Shown: positions 5,275-12,977 of the stretch, in pieces | Position numbering within the stretch: the first letter of the stretch is position 1 | Layout of the letters: each line of letters opens with the position of its first letter | Assembly (NCBI GenBank): GCA_025450375.1 | Contig: JANWHO010000180.1 | Location: forward strand, 1 to 15,794 | From: Chloroflexota bacterium | Lineage (GTDB): Bacteria; Chloroflexota; UBA5177; JANWHV01 | Length of the DNA stretch: 15,794 nt | Reading direction: 5' to 3' | The notes under the pieces: generated by a model | What the model saw: only the letters and a program-made list of their open reading frames with translations | Told to the model about the DNA's origin: nothing | Database searches by the model: none | Translations under genes and position numbers: made by a program

Positions 5275-7494
5275 CTACGATTGGGCGCGGCTAAGCAACT
5301 CCAGAAAGACCTTATTACTGGGAGTCTTACTCAGCCGATCGATGAACTGCTCGGTCGCGGGACCGGATTGCGTACTGGCCAGACGCCTCCGAAGGAGCAC
5401 AACCCACTGTAAGGTACTGGGATCGAGCAACAACTCCTCCTTGCGGGTACTGGAGCGGGTAATATCGATGGCGGGAAAGATGCGCTTCTCGGATAACCCT
5501 CGATCCAGATGCAACTCCATGTTGCCGGTACCCTTGAATTCCTCGTAGACCACATCATCAAGGCGGCTGCCCGTATCGATCAGGCAGGTCGCGATGATCG
5601 TCAGGCTCCCGCCCTGTTCAATAGCGCGGGCGGCGCCAAAGATGCGGCGCGCGGTGGTCAGAGCATTAGCGTCCATGCCGCCGGACAAGGTGCGGCTGCC
5701 TCCACTGCTGGGGCCAAGATTATAGGCACGAGCCAGACGGGTCACGCTGTCCAACAGCACTACCACGTCTTTCCCCTGCTCCGCCAGCCGTTTTGCTCGT
5801 TCCAGCGCCATTTCGGCCAGGTGACCGTGCCGCTCCACCTCCTCGTCAAAGCTGGAGGCGAACATGATCGCCTTGGGAAGCGACATTCTGAGATCGGTCA
5901 CCTCCTCTGGCCGCTCGCCCACCAGACAGAGGATCAGCTTGGCATCGGGATAATTGGTGATCACCCCCTGACCAATATGTTTGAGGATGGTCGTCTTGCC
6001 GGCCTTGGGCGGGGACACAATCAGGGCCCGCTGGCCAAATCCCACCGGGGCGATCATATCCAGCATGCGGGTAGTGATGGGAAGCTGACCGGTTTCGAGC
6101 TTGATCATCCGATCGGGATAGACGGGAGTGAGATCCTCGAACCGCGGGCGCCTCTTCTGCTCATCGTATGGTTCATCGTTGATACTGACAACCCGCTCCA
6201 CCAAAACCGGGCCGCGGCCCCGTCCCGGACGAGCCTCCATGATCACGCTGTCGCCGTTCCGCAAATCGAAGCGACGCATGTCGCGCACGCTCACGAGCGG
6301 GTCATCCGACCGGACGCGGAGGTTATCCTCACGCAGGAATGCCTCGCCATTGGGCAAGGCATCCAAAATGCCTTGCACCTCGAACACCGGCATCCGCGGG
6401 GCGGGGATAAACTCATGCGGCTGTGGGCGCTCTTCATAGACGGGTGCCGAAGGGGGCGGGGCCATTGGCGCTCCGCCGCCGTTAGGGGTCACGAGTCCAC
6501 CCTGCATGCCGCGGCCGCGTCTCCGCCGTCTCCGGCGGCCACGCACGTCCCCTTGGCCATCATTCGGGGCCTGACCCTGGGCCGGCGATCCCTGTTGGTT
6601 GCGTGGCACGAATGGCTGCCTGGGCTGGCCGCCGGGTCCACGCGGGGGCTGTCCGGTCCGTGGTTGGAACGTACTGGGATGCGACCCAGTTCGGGGGCGG
6701 TTGGCGAACGCGGGCGCCGGTTCGGAAGGGGCCGAGGCGCCATTCGTCCCTACCGTTGAAGGGTCGGGAGTAACCACTGATTCGGCCACGGCCGGCGCGT
6801 GTACCGCCGACTCGCTCAAACCGGAGGATGAGGCGGCGCCGGAACTCTCGCCATTGGCCGTCGTCGAGCCACGGACATCGGACGCGGCGGGTCCGGCAGA
6901 TCCCGATAGAGCAGGCTTGGCGGACGACCGAGCCCGACGCGGCGCCACCACTGGCCGGTCAAGAGGAGCGATCGCGGGCGCTGCCGCCACCGCGGCTACC
7001 GGCACCGCCTCCGGTGCAGGAGTTGCCGCTACCTGTTGTATCACGGGAGGTACCGCGACCGGATCCGCGGTAGTCGCCCGTGGTTCCGCGGGGGCAGCCC
7101 GCCGAACCACGCGGCGCGGCGACCGAGCAGCGGGCGCGTCGTCCGCGGGAGCCGCGGCGGTGACCGGAGTGGGAGCCGGAAACGCGGGCTCGCTGGTGGG
7201 GAAATCCGCGGCTGGGGCAACCTTACGAGAACGGGCCACGCGGGGCGTCTTGGCCGGAAGCGGCGCCGGATCGGAGGTGATTGCTGGAGCCTGGGTTTCG
7301 TTCGCTACCGGAGCGGCAACGGACGATCTTGACCGCGTTTTCGCCCGCGTGGACGCTGGTGGGTTCGCGGCACTCGGGGGAGAATCCATGGTCGGAGTGG
7401 ACTCGCTGGTTAGCTGGGGCGCCTTGGCGGCGCGCTTGCGCGCCGGGCGCGGAACGGCGACCTCATCGTCGCTCAAGAGTCGTGCCTTTGTCAT
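5275..7494 (-). CDS. rho: Transcription termination factor Rho with long disordered N-terminus
   Basis: Rho is the hexameric RNA-dependent ATPase that ends transcription. The C-terminal 370 residues are typical: a cold-shock-like RNA-binding domain (about 370-440; [16 protein letters not shown]), Walker [10 protein letters not shown] (494-502), GERPEE with the catalytic Glu region (527-531), Walker B VVVLLD (577-582), [10 protein letters not shown] (603-612) and [14 protein letters not shown] (650-663). The first 365 residues are Ala/Pro/Ser/Arg-rich and low complexity, with an RG-rich patch and an Arg run at 319-327; a normal Rho_N helical domain is not evident. At 739 residues it is far longer than the roughly 420-residue E. 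coli protein. The ATG at 7494 is the first possible start, because an in-frame TAA lies two codons upstream. Long plus-strand frames across this gene are antisense shadows. Confidence 0.97.
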   Translation of the reverse strand: MTKARLLSDDEVAVPRPARKRAAKAPQLTSESTPTMDSPPSAANPPASTRAKTRSRSSVAAPVANETQAPAITSDPAPLPAKTPRVARSRKVAPAADFPTSEPAFPAPTPVTAAAPADDAPAARSPRRVVRRAAPAEPRATTADPVAVPPVIQQVAATPAPEAVPVAAVAAAPAIAPLDRPVVAPRRARSSAKPALSGSAGPAASDVRGSTTANGESSGAASSSGLSESAVHAPAVAESVVTPDPSTVGTNGASAPSEPAPAFANRPRTGSHPSTFQPRTGQPPRGPGGQPRQPFVPRNQQGSPAQGQAPNDGQGDVRGRRRRRRRGRGMQGGLVTPNGGGAPMAPPPSAPVYEERPQPHEFIPAPRMPVFEVQGILDALPNGEAFLREDNLRVRSDDPLVSVRDMRRFDLRNGDSVIMEARPGRGRGPVLVERVVSINDEPYDEQKRRPRFEDLTPVYPDRMIKLETGQLPITTRMLDMIAPVGFGQRALIVSPPKAGKTTILKHIGQGVITNYPDAKLILCLVGERPEEVTDLRMSLPKAIMFASSFDEEVERHGHLAEMALERAKRLAEQGKDVVVLLDSVTRLARAYNLGPSSGGSRTLSGGMDANALTTARRIFGAARAIEQGGSLTIIATCLIDTGSRLDDVVYEEFKGTGNMELHLDRGLSEKRIFPAIDITRSSTRKEELLLDPSTLQWVVLLRRRLASTQSGPATEQFIDRLSKTPSNKVFLELLSRAQS

Positions 7495-8071
7495 ACCTTA
7501 CCCGTTGCATCCTTTCATCGCGGACTGCTCTCGCCTGGTTCACTACTCCCCACCTCTCTGGTTCGTATGTGCCGTGCAGCTGGGGCGGCAACTCGGAATC
7601 ACCCGAGTGACCGGCGCTCACGATTATTCTTGTATTTCGTAGAACTTCGGCGGATCCTGGTCGCCATGCCTCGCGAAACCACGGTCAACCTTAACCCGTG
7701 AGCCATGGAAGGCGCGAGGGCCCAGGCCGCCTGCCGGACACCAGGCATCCCGCCAAAATGCTCTGGTCGGGCAGGCTATCGGCGCCGTGCGTGATGGATC
7801 CAACTCCAATCGCGGCCACACCGGTGGCCACTGAGATCCCGATGCGCGGTTGTTCCAACCTCCCGCGTGGCCGTTGCCTGTGCTATGTACAAGCCAGCCC
7901 GCGGATCACTCGTCATCCACCGTTTGTCCGGCATGACACCAGATCATCAGGGCTAGCACGCTCCATGCGGCGGTCACCGTTGTCGCGGAGAACCCACCTG
8001 CTCGCCTTCATTGACTGGCTGTCAGGGCTGGGAGATCCTGGTGGCCGTCCTCTTGGGGCATTTCCCGGCTC

Positions 8072-8102
8072 GCCACAAACGAAACACCTATCGGTTTGTG
8101 GC
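8072..8102. repeat. 9-bp stem inverted repeat in the rho upstream region
   Basis: GCCACAAAC (8072-8080) pairs perfectly with GTTTGTGGC (8094-8102) around a 13-nt spacer. No T-run follows on either strand, so it is not a standard terminator. It may be a regulator site or part of an RNA structure. Confidence 0.45.
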
Positions 8103-8248
8103 TCGGCACCGGATCTACATCTCGATGCGGCTCACACCTGTCAGGCGCCAATCTCCACTGGCAGTGTATCCCAAAAAAGGCTACGTGTGAAGGGGTTTAC
8201 AAAAATCCGCGATTGTGGATATGAGGGGTTCACCGTCCGCGGGCCGGG

Positions 8249-8254
8249 TATACT
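8249..8254 (+). promoter_or_regulatory. Likely -10 element of the FemAB-walJ-sucC-coaE-greA operon
   Basis: TATACT (5/6 match) is preceded by GGG and lies 38 bp before the ATG at 8293. There is no clear -35 at 16-18 bp; TTCACC at 8229-8234 is too close. This is the only good -10 sequence just upstream of the operon. Confidence 0.35.
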
Positions 8255-8292
8255 ACTCTCCATGCATACACAGCACTTGGTAGTACTCCGCC

Positions 8293-9360
8293 ATGGTTGA
8301 ATCGAAGGCACGATATAGATCGACGGGGGAACGCGCTGACTGGGCCCACTCGGACCCCGTGGAACTAGCGTGGGACCGGCGTCGTTGGGATTCCCTGGTC
8401 TCGGCCCACCGACAAGGCGGCTTTCTTCAGTCCTGGGCCTGGGGCCGGTTCAAGCAGCATTTTGGCTGGGCGCCTGCCCGGCTCGTGCTGCCATCCGGTC
8501 GCGACACCCCTCCGGCGGTGGCCCAGGTGCTCTTCCGCCGTCTCCCGTACAGCCCATTTACTGTGGGGTATCTTCCCCGAGGCCCGCTCCTGGACTACCA
8601 CGACGACGCGGCGTTAGCCGCCATGGCGGGCGCGCTCGATCGCCTCGCCCGCCGCTACCGGGCGATCAGCATCACCTGGGAGCTACCGGTCCCAGACGAG
8701 CCGGGTCTGGCCAGCCGATTGGCCCAGTATCAACTGCGCCCGACCAAGGGCGTACAGCATGGCGCTACCCGAGTGATTGATATTTCCCCGTCCCTGGAGG
8801 AAGTTACCGCCCGCCAGAAACCCAAATGGCGTTCCAACACGCGATTGGCCCTCAAGCACGGAGTGCAAGTGCGGCAGGCATCGACCCCCGGCGACCTTCA
8901 GGCATGGTATGGTCTGCTGGAAACCACCAGCGCCCGCGATGGCTTTACAGTTCGGGGACTCGATTATTATCGCCACTTTTGGGAATCGACGCGAGAGAAC
9001 GGTGATACGGTGCTGCTCCTGGCCGAGCACGAAGGGACGCTGCTGGCTGGAATCATGGTCCATCGCTTTGCCCGTGAAGCGACCTATCTCTATGGGGCTT
9101 CGGGCGACGCCGGGCGGAATCTGATGCCAAATCATGTGCTGCAAGCGGAAGCAATGCGCTGGGCAAAAGAGCGAGGCGCCGTCCGCTATGATCTGTTCGG
9201 AATCGCGGGGAGCGATGATCCAGCCGATCCCCTGGCCGGGATAAGCCGGTTCAAGGCGGGATTCGGCGGCGAGGCCGTCCACTATGCGGGCGCCTTCGAG
9301 CGCGTCTATCATCCGCTGCTCAATCTGGCCCTTCGGCGGGTTCGAGCGGCCCATGACTAG
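8293..9360 (+). CDS. FemA/FemB-like peptidoglycan bridge aminoacyltransferase (GNAT-fold)
   Basis: The 355-residue protein shows the FemAB/FemX pattern: GGFLQSWAWGRFKQHFGW (42-59), YLPRGPLLDY (93-102), KPKWRSNTRLALKHG (176-190), ETTSARDGF (210-218), YLYGASGD (265-272) with MPNHVLQAEAMRWAKERG (278-295), YDLFGI (299-304) and GISRFKAGFGG (316-326). Family enzymes transfer amino acids from aminoacyl-tRNA to the lipid II stem peptide at the cytoplasmic face of the membrane; the particular amino acid cannot be read from the sequence. The start at 8293 has no obvious Shine-Dalgarno site, and the -10 at 8249 implies a short leader. The next gene overlaps its end by 8 bp, so the two are probably co-translated. 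Confidence 0.9.
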   Translation: MVESKARYRSTGERADWAHSDPVELAWDRRRWDSLVSAHRQGGFLQSWAWGRFKQHFGWAPARLVLPSGRDTPPAVAQVLFRRLPYSPFTVGYLPRGPLLDYHDDAALAAMAGALDRLARRYRAISITWELPVPDEPGLASRLAQYQLRPTKGVQHGATRVIDISPSLEEVTARQKPKWRSNTRLALKHGVQVRQASTPGDLQAWYGLLETTSARDGFTVRGLDYYRHFWESTRENGDTVLLLAEHEGTLLAGIMVHRFAREATYLYGASGDAGRNLMPNHVLQAEAMRWAKERGAVRYDLFGIAGSDDPADPLAGISRFKAGFGGEAVHYAGAFERVYHPLLNLALRRVRAAHD

Positions 9361-10180
9361 CCCCGATTCGGGACTCCGGGTGAAGGCGCTGGCCAGCGGC
9401 AGCTCGGCCAATGCCCTGCTGATCGAGTGTGCCGCCGGCTCCCTGTTGGTGGATGCTGGATTGAGCGCGCGGGCTCTCCAGGAATTGCTGGCCCGCCACG
9501 CCGCCTATCATGCCCCTCTTTGCGGCATTCTGCTCACCCATGAGCATGGAGATCATTGCGTGGGCGCCGATGTGCTGGCCCGGAAAACCGGCGCCGCGCT
9601 GGTCGGCACCCGCGGCACCCTGAACGCGCTGCGCTTGAATGCACGTACTCCCACCAACCCGGTTGCCGCCGGCGGCAGCGTGACTATCGGCCCATTCGAG
9701 GTCCATGCCTTTCCCGTGCCCCACGACGCGGCTGATCCGGTGGGCTACCGCATCGAACTGGGGACCTGGCGGGTGGGGATTGCCACCGACCTCGGCCACT
9801 GCTCGCGGCATGTCCGCGAGGCGCTCCGCCAGACTCACCTTACGGTGATCGAGGCCAATCACGACCGGGGCCGGCTGGCCGCCAACTCCGGTTATTCCGA
9901 GCTCCTGAAGCGGCGGATCTCCGGGGACCGTGGCCACCTCGCCAATGAGCAGACCGCCGACCTCCTGCAAGAGTTCGCGGATTGCGAGCACGATCGATGG
10001 GTCTGGTTAGCCCACCTGAGCGAGGAAAACAACCGACCATCGATCGCCCTGGCCGCCATGCATCGCCACTTCCAGTTGCTTCGCCGGCCCCTGCCCTTCG
10101 AGGTACGGGTGGCGGAACGAGATCGCCCGAGTGTAGAATGGGATACGCGCGCGCTCTTCCGGCAGCGCGCCCTTTTCTGA
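9353..10180 (+). CDS. walJ: MBL-fold hydrolase of the WalJ/YycJ type
   Basis: This 275-residue metallo-beta-lactamase-fold protein has the metal-binding HEHGDH at 63-68, His124, Asp146 in TDLGH, and His221 in LAHLSEENN. The combination with EANHD (167-171) and GHLAN (194-198) is typical of WalJ/YycJ, a predicted 5'-3' exonuclease. In Firmicutes this gene sits with the WalKR cell-wall two-component system; here its partner is a FemAB-like gene. I chose the ATG at 9353, inside the end of the preceding gene, because the first strand (VKALASGSSANALLIE, 10-25) follows at the usual distance. A longer frame from 9284 lies wholly within the upstream gene. The stop is 16 bp before sucC. Confidence 0.88.
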   Translation: MTSPDSGLRVKALASGSSANALLIECAAGSLLVDAGLSARALQELLARHAAYHAPLCGILLTHEHGDHCVGADVLARKTGAALVGTRGTLNALRLNARTPTNPVAAGGSVTIGPFEVHAFPVPHDAADPVGYRIELGTWRVGIATDLGHCSRHVREALRQTHLTVIEANHDRGRLAANSGYSELLKRRISGDRGHLANEQTADLLQEFADCEHDRWVWLAHLSEENNRPSIALAAMHRHFQLLRRPLPFEVRVAERDRPSVEWDTRALFRQRALF

Positions 10181-10196
10181 AAGGGAAATCGCTACC

Positions 10197-11330
10197 GTGA
10201 AGTTGCATGAATATCAAGGCAAGGAACTCTTCCGCTCGGTGGGTCTGCCCGTCCCCAACGGGGAGGTAGCCACGACCCCCGACCAGGCCGCCGAGATCGC
10301 GGCGCGACTGGGGCGGGTGGTAATCAAGGCCCAGGTACACGTAGGGGGCCGCGGGAAAGCGGGTGGGGTCAAGGTGGCCGCCAGCCCCGAGGAAGCGCGG
10401 CAGGTTGCCGGGCGGATCCTGGGGATGGATATCAAGGGCCTGACCGTCCACAAGGTACTGGTCGAACCGGCACTCGACATCCAGACCGAGTACTACGCGG
10501 GGATTGTCAATGATCGGGCCAGCAAGCGCTTCGTCCTGATGCTCAGCGGCATGGGCGGAGTGGATATCGAGGATGTCGCGCACACCAACCCCGAGGCGAT
10601 CATCCGCCTCCCCATCGACCCCGCCTACGGGTTATTGGACTTCGTGGTCTACCAGGCGATGCGGGAAGCCGGCTTTTCCGGGGGAGGGAAATCTCGTGAA
10701 TTAGGGCGGGTTCTCAAGGGGCTGTACGAGGCGCTGGTCCGGTACGACTGCCTGCTGGCGGAGATCAATCCCCTGGTGATCACGGGCGACGGGCAGGTGA
10801 TCGTGGCCGATGCCAAGGTGGATATTGACGATAACGCGCTATTCCGCCATCGCGATCTCCTGCCATACCGCGAGGAGTCGTTCGATAACGACATGGATCG
10901 CCAGGCCACCGAACAGGGGCTGACCTACGTGCATCTGGGCGGCGACATCGGCGTGATCGGCAATGGCGCCGGTTTGGTGATGAATACCCTCGACGTGGTG
11001 ACCGCGAGCGGCGGCAAACCGGCCAACTTCCTGGATATCGGCGGGGGCGCCCAGGCGGACCAGGTGGTCAAAGCCATGACCATGGTTCTGAGTGATGCCG
11101 CCGTGAAGGGGTTGATTTTTAACATATTTGGCGGTATCACCCGTTGCGACGAGGTAGCGAGAGGAATGCTGCAAGCGGCGGAGCGGATGGACATTCGCGT
11201 GCCGGTGGTCGTCCGCCTCGCCGGTACGCAGGAGGAAGCAGGCAGCGAACTCTTACGCGGGAGCCGGTATGTTCCGGTGGCCAGTGTACAGGAAGCGGCC
11301 AGCAAGATTCAGGAGTTAATCGCGGTGTAA
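10197..11330 (+). CDS. sucC: ADP-forming succinate-CoA ligase subunit beta
   Basis: SucC is the ATP-grasp beta subunit that, with SucD, interconverts succinyl-CoA plus ADP and phosphate with succinate, CoA and ATP in the TCA cycle. The 377-residue length is close to the usual 385-390. Visible landmarks are MKLHEYQGKELF at the start, HVGGRGKAGGVKV (48-60) of the nucleotide site, EINPLV (189-194) and ADAK (204-207) of the metal site, IGNGAGLVMNTLD (254-266), and FGGITRCDEVA (311-321). The start is GTG at 10197, with AAGGGA upstream. The expected partner sucD does not follow; a small hypothetical gene and coaE do. SucD must therefore be elsewhere in the genome. Confidence 0.97.
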   Translation: MKLHEYQGKELFRSVGLPVPNGEVATTPDQAAEIAARLGRVVIKAQVHVGGRGKAGGVKVAASPEEARQVAGRILGMDIKGLTVHKVLVEPALDIQTEYYAGIVNDRASKRFVLMLSGMGGVDIEDVAHTNPEAIIRLPIDPAYGLLDFVVYQAMREAGFSGGGKSRELGRVLKGLYEALVRYDCLLAEINPLVITGDGQVIVADAKVDIDDNALFRHRDLLPYREESFDNDMDRQATEQGLTYVHLGGDIGVIGNGAGLVMNTLDVVTASGGKPANFLDIGGGAQADQVVKAMTMVLSDAAVKGLIFNIFGGITRCDEVARGMLQAAERMDIRVPVVVRLAGTQEEAGSELLRGSRYVPVASVQEAASKIQELIAV

Positions 11331-11351
11331 CGCGGTTCGGAGGGCGGTCGG

Positions 11352-11591
11352 GTGGCCAAGAAACAGGAACAATTTCCGGATATCGTGGAGACCGAATTCT
11401 TTATCTCCTGGGATGACCCGGATTCAGAGACCGTAAGCGTGGGCTTCCTCGAGCGCAGCTTGGTCATGGATTTTGATTACGCCGAGTTTCTCGACTTCGC
11501 GGCGGTCGTGGATGAGGTTCGCGATTATATCAAGAAAGCGCGGGCGAACGGTACCCCCTGGCAAAATGGGCACGCGCAACCCGAGCACTGA
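11352..11591 (+). CDS. Small acidic hypothetical protein (79 aa)
   Basis: I do not recognise the family. The GTG start at 11352 has a good GGAGGG (11339-11344) with about 7 nt spacing, 21 bp after the sucC stop, and the gene ends 24 bp before coaE, so it looks like a genuine operon member. The protein is strongly acidic. Its first 30 residues contain ETEFFISWDDPDSETVSVGF, beta-like, and then alternating helix-like DFDYAEFLDFAAVVDEVRDYIKKA (40-63), which resembles a small alpha/beta or helical scaffold. The tail is polar and ends in His. There are no Cys pairs, membrane segments or signal. Its repeated genomic neighbourhood would be the best clue to its role. Confidence 0.7.
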   Translation: MAKKQEQFPDIVETEFFISWDDPDSETVSVGFLERSLVMDFDYAEFLDFAAVVDEVRDYIKKARANGTPWQNGHAQPEH

Positions 11592-11615
11592 GCGGCCCCA
11601 GGAGGCGCGCCGGGC

Positions 11616-12248
11616 TTGTTGACTATCGGGATTACCGGTAATATTGCCTGTGGTAAATCCACGGTGGACGCGATGTTGCTTGCCATGGGCGCCGCCGAGG
11701 TACTCGACGCCGACCGCGTGGTGCATGATCTGCTCCGCGCGGATCCGGATGTGCGCGCGGCCCTCCGGCGGGCCTTCGGATCCGAGGTATTTACCAGCGA
11801 CGGCTCGGTGAATCGGGCCACCTTGGGCGCGATTGTTTTCGCCGATCCGGGGGCCCTTCAAATGTTGGAGGGTATCACCCATCCCGCCGTGCGAAGGGTA
11901 ATCCGCGGACGCCTCGCGGAAATGCCGGAGGATGCGTTGGTAGTGGTGGATGCGGTCAAGTTGTTGGAAGGGGAACTGGCGACCCTGGTGGATCAGGTAT
12001 GGTGGGTCACGGCCCGCGTGGACCAACAGCTTGAGCGGCTTACCATTGGCCGCGGCATGAGCCGCGAGATGGCACTGGCCCGGCTGAGCGCCCAGCCCAC
12101 CCTGGAGCAATTCCGCCATCGTGTACAGGTTGTTATTGACAATTCGGGTCAGTTAGCCCACACTCGCATGCAAGTAGAAATTGCCTTGAAGGATTTACTT
12201 GCCTCGCACGGGCAACGCGGGCAAGGGGAAGAAATGGTGACCAGTTGA
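11616..12248 (+). CDS. coaE: Dephospho-CoA kinase
   Basis: CoaE phosphorylates the 3'-hydroxyl of dephospho-CoA with ATP, the last step of coenzyme A synthesis. The P-loop GNIACGKST (8-16) is a variant of the usual GGIxSGKST, with Asn in place of the second Gly. DADRVVHDLL (31-40) is the substrate-lid signature, THP (88-90) and DAVKLLEGE (112-120) correspond to the family core, and DNSG (175-178) is the C-terminal motif. The 210-residue length is normal. It starts at TTG 11616, preceded by AGGAGG at 11600-11605; a TTG three bases later is also possible. The stop overlaps the greA start as TGATG, implying coupled translation. Confidence 0.95.
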   Translation: MLTIGITGNIACGKSTVDAMLLAMGAAEVLDADRVVHDLLRADPDVRAALRRAFGSEVFTSDGSVNRATLGAIVFADPGALQMLEGITHPAVRRVIRGRLAEMPEDALVVVDAVKLLEGELATLVDQVWWVTARVDQQLERLTIGRGMSREMALARLSAQPTLEQFRHRVQVVIDNSGQLAHTRMQVEIALKDLLASHGQRGQGEEMVTS

Positions 12249-12709
12249 TGAACGATAAGCCTGTACCTCTGACCTCAGCGGGACGCGCCGAGATTGAGGC
12301 TGAGTTGGTCCATCTCCGCACGGTGCGGCGCCAGGAAGTCGCGGCGGCCATCGGCGCCGCGGCCGAGGACGGCGATCTCTCCGAGAACGCGGCCTACGAT
12401 CACGCCAAGGAAGAGCAAGCGCTGCTCGAAGGGCGGATCGCCACACTCGAACATTTTCTCCGCAACGCCGTACTAATCGAGAACGGCTCGCACGATACGG
12501 TGCAGCTGGGCGCGACCGTGACGATCGACCAGGACGGCGAGCAGGAAACGTACACGGTGGTTGGCCCCCTGGAGGCAGCCCCGCTTAAAGGTCGAATCTC
12601 CAATGAATCGCCGATCGGGAGAGCGCTCCTCAATCACAAGCCCGGCGACACCGTAAAGGTGATGGCGCCCGCCGGGGAGCGGACCGTGCGTATCGTATCC
12701 GTCGCCTAA
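12248..12709 (+). CDS. greA: Transcription elongation factor GreA
   Basis: GreA stimulates cleavage of the 3' end of backtracked RNA by RNA polymerase, which restarts stalled elongation. The 153-residue protein has the usual length and order: an N-terminal antiparallel coiled coil with the tip motif EDGDLSENAAYDHAKEEQ (40-57), whose acidic Asp and Glu enter the polymerase secondary channel, followed by the FKBP-like C-terminal domain beginning near LGATVTID and ending ...SPIGRALLNHKPGDTVKV. The ATG at 12248 overlaps the coaE stop by one base. A TTG at 12245 is in frame but less likely. It is the last gene of the operon; the dyad cluster follows at 12761. Confidence 0.95.
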   Translation: MNDKPVPLTSAGRAEIEAELVHLRTVRRQEVAAAIGAAAEDGDLSENAAYDHAKEEQALLEGRIATLEHFLRNAVLIENGSHDTVQLGATVTIDQDGEQETYTVVGPLEAAPLKGRISNESPIGRALLNHKPGDTVKVMAPAGERTVRIVSVA

Positions 12710-12760
12710 ACCGGCCATTCCCAGCCGCGTCACGCGCTCGGGCTGTATGATCGCCCGCCC

Positions 12761-12774
12761 GCGAATGAATTCGC
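12761..12774. repeat. Short palindrome GCGAATGAATTCGC
   Basis: GCGAAT and ATTCGC flank a central GA. The GCGAATGAAT core occurs again at 12790-12799 and inverted at 12836-12845, so this is part of the same repeat family as the long dyad downstream. Confidence 0.65.
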
Positions 12775-12789
12775 CCGGCACACACGGCG

Positions 12790-12845
12790 GCGAATGAATC
12801 CGCATGAATCCGACTGATCGGTCGGATTCATGCGGATTCATTCGC
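12790..12845. repeat. 25-bp perfect inverted repeat, REP-like intergenic element
   Basis: Positions 12790-12814 pair without mismatch with 12821-12845 around a 6-nt loop (TGATCG). Each arm contains two similar units, GCGAATGAATCC and GCATGAATCC. No T-tract follows the stem on either strand, so it is not a standard intrinsic terminator, although it may still end or protect the greA transcript. A second copy of the core nearby suggests a dispersed repetitive palindrome. Confidence 0.8.
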
Positions 12846-12934
12846 GGGATTGACCGACCCATTTTCCAGGGCACCGGCATGCCCGCGCTGCCAGGTAGAC
12901 TTCCCTTCGCCCGCCTCTGACCTCTTCCGCTACC

Positions 12935-12943
12935 TGCTATGTT
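12935..12943 (+). promoter_or_regulatory. Possible extended -10 promoter of the histidine phosphatase gene
   Basis: TGC followed by TATGTT (12938-12943) forms an extended -10 element (TGn before the hexamer). A weak TCTGAC lies 16 bp upstream at 12916-12921. The predicted start near 12950 leaves a leader of about 28 nt, including the GGAG at 12970-12973. Confidence 0.4.
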
Positions 12944-12977
12944 TGTTAGGCAGTATGGAGAGGAATGACGGAGCGTT

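Larger units (their letters stand above)
7495..8292. other. 798-bp divergent intergenic region, no convincing gene
   Basis: This interval between the rho start and the FemAB-like start has visibly weaker codon structure than its neighbours. A 200-codon plus-strand frame (7698-8300) is open, but it overlaps the downstream gene, lacks a ribosome site and has no recognisable domain. Minus-strand reading fragments near 7690-7870 and 7910-8000 look faintly protein-like but are interrupted by stops. I see no signature of tmRNA, RNase P, SRP, 6S RNA or tRNA. Small dyads occur at 7591-7608, 7814-7829 and 8072-8102. It probably contains the rho leader and promoter plus the promoter of the operon at 8293, and possibly decayed sequence. 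Confidence 0.6.

Noticed and set aside
5509..7642. Two long plus-strand open frames (416 and 347 codons) opposite rho
   Set aside because: They are antisense to the clearly real rho gene. Long opposite-strand frames are expected from GC-rich codon bias, and the translated Ala/Gly/Arg-rich text shows no domain.
8213..8222. DnaA-box-like TGTGGATAT suggesting a replication origin
   Set aside because: Only one near-match (8 of 9) is present, with no cluster, AT-rich unwinding region or dnaA/dnaN neighbours.
7698..8300. 200-codon plus-strand frame upstream of the FemAB-like gene
   Set aside because: It starts with GTG without a ribosome site, overlaps the next gene, and its translation is rich in Arg, Pro and Cys with no recognisable motif. 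A short resemblance of its LLAFIDWLSGLGDP stretch to transposase N-termini is too brief to trust.
9284..9352. Earlier start for the WalJ-type gene
   Set aside because: It would lie wholly inside the end of the FemAB-like gene and add residues unlike the family; the ATG at 9353 gives the usual N-terminus.
12790..12845. Classical intrinsic terminator of greA
   Set aside because: The stem is long and perfect, but no T-run follows on either strand, and part of the sequence is repeated nearby. It may still affect the transcript end, so it is listed as a repeat.
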